A stretch of DNA of 64,000 bases from Eubacterium limosum (lineage in GTDB: Bacteria > Bacillota > Clostridia > Eubacteriales > Eubacteriaceae), in assembly GCF_000807675.2 (NCBI RefSeq), contig NZ_CP019962.1:2046001-2110000 (forward strand), in the 5' to 3' direction. Below, in pieces: positions 60,027 through 64,000 of the stretch. Every line of letters begins with the position of its first letter. Within the stretch, counting starts at the first letter, position 1. The notes beneath the pieces were generated by a model, which was not told the origin of the DNA, made no database searches, and saw only the letters and a list, made by a program, of their open reading frames with translations. The translations under genes and the position numbers were made by a program.

Positions 60027-62396
60027 ATGAAGCGTCAAATTTTTAAAAAAAGCTCACCCAAAGAGCAGAAAAACAATCTTTTTTATTTCACACTTCTGCG
60101 AATTTTAATTTTGGTATTTGTGGCGATGCTGATTGGATCCATGATTTTAACGTATTTTTTCAACTTGGATACTTATCGAAATAATCTCAGGCACCAAACA
60201 GAAACCGCAGAAGAGATGCTAGCAGATACCATTGACCACCTGGGCGATGAAACCCTTTATCTCAGCAATAGTACCAGTATCAGTACACTGCTGGAAGGTG
60301 GGGACGGTATCGCTGATGGAGGAGATAAAGAAAAGGAAGCAATCCATGTGGTCGAAGAGGCTGTGAAGCTGATGCCGAATTATGTTGGTATGCGCATTCT
60401 GGGAAAAGATAATCAGATTTATCTTAAGAATACAGTGCTTCAAGTCATTGATGGACTGGAGAGCAGTATAATGGATAATACACCGGATTATTTTCAGGGT
60501 GATCCATACCGGGTAGATTTTACCACATATAAAGATGAAGCGGTGGTAGAGGTGTGCGCGCCGGTCTGGTCTGCCGGCGGCGAGTACCTTGGCTGTATCA
60601 GTTTATATTATGACAATGATTTTATAAGTCTGCCCGATAATGAAAATGAACGGAGTACAATTCTGTTCGACAGTGACAGCTGGATGCCGGTGGCAACAAA
60701 AGGAGATCTCAGTCTTGGTGATGCCAATGACGAAGTGGTCAATTGTTCTGGACTTTTGGAAGGGATGATCGAAACAGAAAATACACGCGATTCTTTTACT
60801 TATGTCGATTCGGATGGGCAAAGGATGATGGGCTTTGTGGCCAGGGATGCGCAATACCCCATGGCTCTTATGACCTCTGTAAGCAGCCGTGCGATTTTTC
60901 AGACTGTTCTGAAGTACTCGGCCTATCAAATTGTTTTGACCATCATTTTACTAATTGTTTTTGGCCTTGTGCTTTACTATTTTTACAGTCGGATGAAACG
61001 TCCGGTTCGGGAAATGAACGAACGATGCGAGCGTATGTCTGAAGGAGAGGAAGGACTCGATTTTGGACATTATAACGATGAAGACTTAAATGTCCTGTCT
61101 GATACCCTGCTAAGCTATTGTAAAAAACTTGAAAAGGCTGCGTTTGTAGACTTTCATCTGAACTTGGCTAATTTTTCAAAAGGATATCAGGATATTTTTC
61201 GATTCATTCAAAAAAAGGAACCTTTTACAGTCTATATGCTTGACGTGGCGAATTTTGGAAAATACAATCGGATTTTTTCGATTGAGACGGGTAATGAGAT
61301 TCTTTTATGTATCAGCAGTGGTCTTCAAAAGATTTTTGGCGATCAGATATACCATGTCTACGGCGACCGGTTTATGGGCATAAATGCTATGCAGGATGGT
61401 GACGATGGGATTCAGCTGGAGCTGCAAAAGCTGATGGATTCAGAGATAGCCGTTGGAGCCGCCAGCTTTCAGCTTAAATATAAGGTTGGTATCTGCCGCT
61501 ATCCTGAACATGGTGACAATGCCAAAGATTTGGTGATGAAGCTTTGGCAGACGTTGAATTTTGCGAAAAAGTACAGCGAGGAAAGTGTCGTCATCTATAA
61601 TCAGACGGTGCTCAACGATGTGAATCGTGAGAATAAAATACTTGAGCTGTTAAACAGACAGATCGAGCTCCAGGATTTTGACGTCTGGTATCAGCCGGTT
61701 TATGATTACAGGAAGAAACGTTATACCACCGCAGAGGCCCTGATGCGGCTCCAGGATGAAAATGGCCAATATATTCCACCTTACGAGGCCATACGGGTGG
61801 CTGAAAAGAATAATCTGATAACAGAGGTCGGAGAACTGGTGTTAACAAAGGCCTGTCAAACCATGAAGTTTTTGTCAAACCAAGGCACAAGCATTGAAAA
61901 CATTACCGTCAACTTGTCGGTACAGCAGCTAGTGGATCAGAATTATGGGAAGAAAACGCTGAATATTATTCATGAATCTGGTATTACGCCAGACCAGATT
62001 TGTGTGGAAATTACAGAAGCCCTGTTATTGCAGTCTTTCCCGGCTGCCATTGACGTTTTGAACCAGATGCACGCAGCTGGAATTCGTATTGTTATGGACA
62101 ATTTTGGATCAGGTGAAGGCAGTATTTCCTATTTTTCTCAGGTTCCCTTTGCTCTGGTTAAGCTGGATCATCGTTTAGTGCAGCAGGTACAGCAGAATCA
62201 AGAACAGTTTGAGTTTGTCCGAAAAATGGTTGAGATGATCAAGATCAAAGAGGTTAAGGTCGTTGCCGAAAGGGTCGAAACCGAAGAAGACCTGAACTGG
62301 ATGATTCGCTGCGGAGCAGATTATGTTCAGGGTTACTACTATTCCAAACCTCTTGAAGAAAAGGCCTTTTGGGAGCTGGTTAAAAAGAAAAGTTAA
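60027..62396 (+). CDS. Membrane receptor with Cache-like, degenerate GGDEF and EAL domains
   Basis: A 789-residue protein. TM1 at about 25-50, an external Cache-like sensor (55-285), TM2 (about 295-318), HAMP-like linker (320-370), a GGDEF-fold domain (375-510) whose active-site loop reads VYGDRFMGI instead of GGDEF, and an EAL domain (535-785). The EAL domain keeps YQPVYDYR, AEALMRL and VEITEALLL, but the DDFGTG metal loop is DNFGSG. Diguanylate cyclase activity is very unlikely; phosphodiesterase activity is doubtful. It may bind cyclic-di-GMP as a sensor or act by protein contact. Confidence 0.88.
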   Translation: MKRQIFKKSSPKEQKNNLFYFTLLRILILVFVAMLIGSMILTYFFNLDTYRNNLRHQTETAEEMLADTIDHLGDETLYLSNSTSISTLLEGGDGIADGGDKEKEAIHVVEEAVKLMPNYVGMRILGKDNQIYLKNTVLQVIDGLESSIMDNTPDYFQGDPYRVDFTTYKDEAVVEVCAPVWSAGGEYLGCISLYYDNDFISLPDNENERSTILFDSDSWMPVATKGDLSLGDANDEVVNCSGLLEGMIETENTRDSFTYVDSDGQRMMGFVARDAQYPMALMTSVSSRAIFQTVLKYSAYQIVLTIILLIVFGLVLYYFYSRMKRPVREMNERCERMSEGEEGLDFGHYNDEDLNVLSDTLLSYCKKLEKAAFVDFHLNLANFSKGYQDIFRFIQKKEPFTVYMLDVANFGKYNRIFSIETGNEILLCISSGLQKIFGDQIYHVYGDRFMGINAMQDGDDGIQLELQKLMDSEIAVGAASFQLKYKVGICRYPEHGDNAKDLVMKLWQTLNFAKKYSEESVVIYNQTVLNDVNRENKILELLNRQIELQDFDVWYQPVYDYRKKRYTTAEALMRLQDENGQYIPPYEAIRVAEKNNLITEVGELVLTKACQTMKFLSNQGTSIENITVNLSVQQLVDQNYGKKTLNIIHESGITPDQICVEITEALLLQSFPAAIDVLNQMHAAGIRIVMDNFGSGEGSISYFSQVPFALVKLDHRLVQQVQQNQEQFEFVRKMVEMIKIKEVKVVAERVETEEDLNWMIRCGADYVQGYYYSKPLEEKAFWELVKKKS

Positions 62397-62405
62397 GTAA
62401 AATAT

Positions 62406-62438
62406 AAAGGAGGTATCGCGTTTCGCGATGCCTCCTTT
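62406..62438. terminator. Bidirectional terminator between the EAL gene and hydF
   Basis: AAAGGAGGTATCGCG and CGCGATGCCTCCTTT form a 15-bp stem (one G-T pair) with loop TTT. Confidence 0.85.
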
Positions 62439-62441
62439 GAT

Positions 62442-63635
62442 TTATACCAGGTCGATTTTATCCAAAATACCAGACAAGTGGGCAATGGTGACTCCGTAGT
62501 TACACATGGGTACGCCCTGGCTCCTGGCTCGTTCGACTCGGGAGAGCACATGCTTGCGGTTAAACATACAGCCGCCACAGTGAATCACCAGGTCATATGG
62601 CGTCAGGTCCTGAGGGAAATCATTTCCGGCTACGATGTCTATGTTCAGCCCTTTTCCGACACGCTTCCTGAGCATATTCGGGATTTTTTCGCGGCCGATA
62701 TCCTCTTCGAGAGGTGCATGAGTACAGGCCTCCGCAATAAGAATCCGGGAGCTCTCGGTCAAATGGTCAAGGGCTCTGGCGCCTGAAACAAAGTAATCCA
62801 GGTCTCCTTTGTAGGCGGCAAATAGCACTGAAAAAGAAGTGAGCTTGCTTTCAAGGGGTTTTTTATCATAAACGGTTTTAAAGACTTGGGAATCGGTGAT
62901 GATGAGCTTTGGCGGGGCTGTCAGGCAGGCGATGGCTTCAGCAAAACGGTCGGCAGTGGCACTGTGGACAATACACTTTTTATCCAAAAGCTCGCGGATA
63001 GTCTGTACCTGTGGCAGGATAAGCCGTCCCTTAGGCGCCTGAGTATCCTGCGGCATGACCAGCATAACCAGATCGCCGTCTGCGCAAAGGCTGCCGGTAA
63101 TGCTCTCGGCCTCATAATCCTTGGGAAGTGAGCGGATCAACGCTTCTCTTATACGATCCATTCCCTCCCTTGTTTTTGCGCTGACAATCAGAGGTGGCAC
63201 TCCAAGTTGGGTTTTGATTTCACAGACAAGCGGTTCAATATCTGTTAGAATATCGGATTTGTTAATGATGGGGATAACAGGTGTATTTCGTTTTTTAAAG
63301 GCATCAATCCAGTCATATTCTTCTTCAGTATGGGTATCGCCCCAGACTACAAGGGCAATATCGGTTTTATCCATGGCCTTGCGAGTCTGTCCAACGCGCA
63401 TTTCGCCAAGCTCGCCGACGTCGTCAAAGCCGGCAGTGTCGATGAACATACAGGGCCCAATACCATGGATCTCCATATATTTGTAAACGGGGTCAGCGGT
63501 GGTACCGGCCACGTCCGATACCAGCGCGATTTTCTGACCGGTCAAGGCATTGATCAATGAGGATTTGCCACTGTTGCGTTTTCCGTAAATACCAATATGA
63601 AGCCGGTTCGAACGAGGGGTGGATGTTAAACTCAT
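62442..63635 (-). CDS. hydF: [FeFe]-hydrogenase maturation GTPase HydF
   Basis: A 397-residue HydF, the scaffold that assembles and delivers the 2Fe subcluster of [FeFe]-hydrogenase. Residues 1-170 are a GTPase domain: GKRNSGKSSLINAL, GTTADPV, DTAGFDD and NKSD. The C-terminal cluster-binding domain has CTHAPLEEDIGREKIP (Cys-x-His) and VIHCGGCMFNRK (HCxxC), the ligands of the [4Fe-4S] cluster. AAGGAG precedes the ATG. It follows hydG by 31 bp on the same strand, as in a maturation operon, and fits hydrogen metabolism of an acetogen. Confidence 0.95.
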   Translation of the reverse strand: MSLTSTPRSNRLHIGIYGKRNSGKSSLINALTGQKIALVSDVAGTTADPVYKYMEIHGIGPCMFIDTAGFDDVGELGEMRVGQTRKAMDKTDIALVVWGDTHTEEEYDWIDAFKKRNTPVIPIINKSDILTDIEPLVCEIKTQLGVPPLIVSAKTREGMDRIREALIRSLPKDYEAESITGSLCADGDLVMLVMPQDTQAPKGRLILPQVQTIRELLDKKCIVHSATADRFAEAIACLTAPPKLIITDSQVFKTVYDKKPLESKLTSFSVLFAAYKGDLDYFVSGARALDHLTESSRILIAEACTHAPLEEDIGREKIPNMLRKRVGKGLNIDIVAGNDFPQDLTPYDLVIHCGGCMFNRKHVLSRVERARSQGVPMCNYGVTIAHLSGILDKIDLV

Positions 63636-63666
63636 AAGTACTCCTTTTTAATGTCTGGCAAAGCAA

Positions 63667-64000
63667 TCAGAAGCGGAAATCCCGCTGGCCCTGAGAAATA
63701 GCCTTGAGGTTTTCAATGGCAATATTTCGCACCTTATCTTTTGGAATGTCCTTTAATTCTTCATTAATGACAAAGTCACCTTTGGCTTTGGTATCGGGGC
63801 TGGCATAATCCTCAAGATATTCCTTGAGGGTCATCAGTGCATTGGGCTGGCAGCAGTTGGCAATTTGACCGGCCTTTACCAGGCTCATGAACCGGTCGCC
63901 AGTACGCCCCTCACGGTAACAGGCGGTGCAGAAGCTTGGAATATAGCCAAGCTGCAACAGCCAGTTGACCACTTCATCAAGGGTTCGGGTATCGCTGACG
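63667..64000 (-). CDS. hydG: [FeFe]-hydrogenase maturase HydG, C-terminal end
   Basis: The frame is open to the window edge, showing the last 110 codons or so. The sequence FCTACYREGRTGDRFM followed by IANCCQPNAL provides the CxxC and later Cys that hold the auxiliary [4Fe-4S] cluster in HydG. The tail LKEYLEDYASPDTKAKG is typical of the family. HydG is the radical-SAM tyrosine lyase that makes CO and cyanide ligands for the hydrogenase. It is upstream of hydF on the same strand. Confidence 0.93.
   Translation of the reverse strand, partial: VSDTRTLDEVVNWLLQLGYIPSFCTACYREGRTGDRFMSLVKAGQIANCCQPNALMTLKEYLEDYASPDTKAKGDFVINEELKDIPKDKVRNIAIENLKAISQGQRDFRF

Noticed and set aside
1-64000. CRISPR arrays, tRNA or rRNA genes
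   Set aside because: I looked for regularly spaced short repeats and cloverleaf or rRNA signatures on both strands and found none; the only tandem array is the coding InlB repeat.

Overview
The window reads as a low-to-mid GC Firmicute of class Clostridia, most likely a Eubacterium-type acetogen. This is inferred from gene content: HydF/HydG hydrogenase maturases, a PduL phosphotransacylase, bacterial microcompartment genes, a cobalamin riboswitch with its transporter, ThyX, and strong Shine-Dalgarno sites throughout. No rRNA, tRNA or CRISPR array was found.

Layout. 1-3.0 kb: small accessory genes (Vat-like and GNAT acetyltransferases, two XRE regulators, a zinc-ribbon protein). 3.0-5.4 kb: a PadR regulator and a 14-TM drug exporter sharing a repeated operator. 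5.6-10.9 kb: a large structured RNA that I identify as OLE RNA, with its own promoter and terminator, followed by its membrane partner oapA and then tlyA, nadK, argR and recN. 11-13.5 kb: pduL, lgt and a two-gene microcompartment satellite (eutS, eutP). 14.5-17.3 kb: a hybrid histidine kinase whose frameshifted paralog lies at 52.7-54.8 kb. 17.6-18.7 kb: decayed excisionase and tyrosine integrase genes, the scar of a lost element.

19.9-27.2 kb: a cell-wall protein with InlB-type repeats, then a compact four-gene unit that I read as a ComQXPA-type quorum-sensing system in the order comX-comQ-comP-comA. The pheromone precursor is a 54-codon gene with a penultimate Trp. A perfect dyad overlaps the -35 box of its promoter.

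27.5-40.5 kb: a heme/iron acquisition locus. Two wall-anchored NEAT/FIVAR proteins diverge from a central pair of DtxR-like regulators. The right-hand one continues into a Shp-like heme protein, a binding lipoprotein, a permease, an ATPase and a YbaN-like protein. All three promoters carry DtxR-box-like sites. The two NEAT promoters also share a 13-bp upstream element at exactly the same distance from -35.

40.5-41.3 kb: two broken ABC ATPase genes fused in opposite orientations. 41.3-43.2 kb: an SOS-type Y-family polymerase/YolD pair with two LexA-like boxes. 43.6-48.6 kb: a two-component system with its ABC exporter. 49.4-52.6 kb: a cobalamin riboswitch-controlled BtuFCD importer. 54.8-62.4 kb: an NSS transporter, a methyltransferase, a YgjP-like metallopeptidase, thyX, a membrane protein and a degenerate GGDEF-EAL receptor. 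62.4-64 kb: hydF and the 3' end of hydG.
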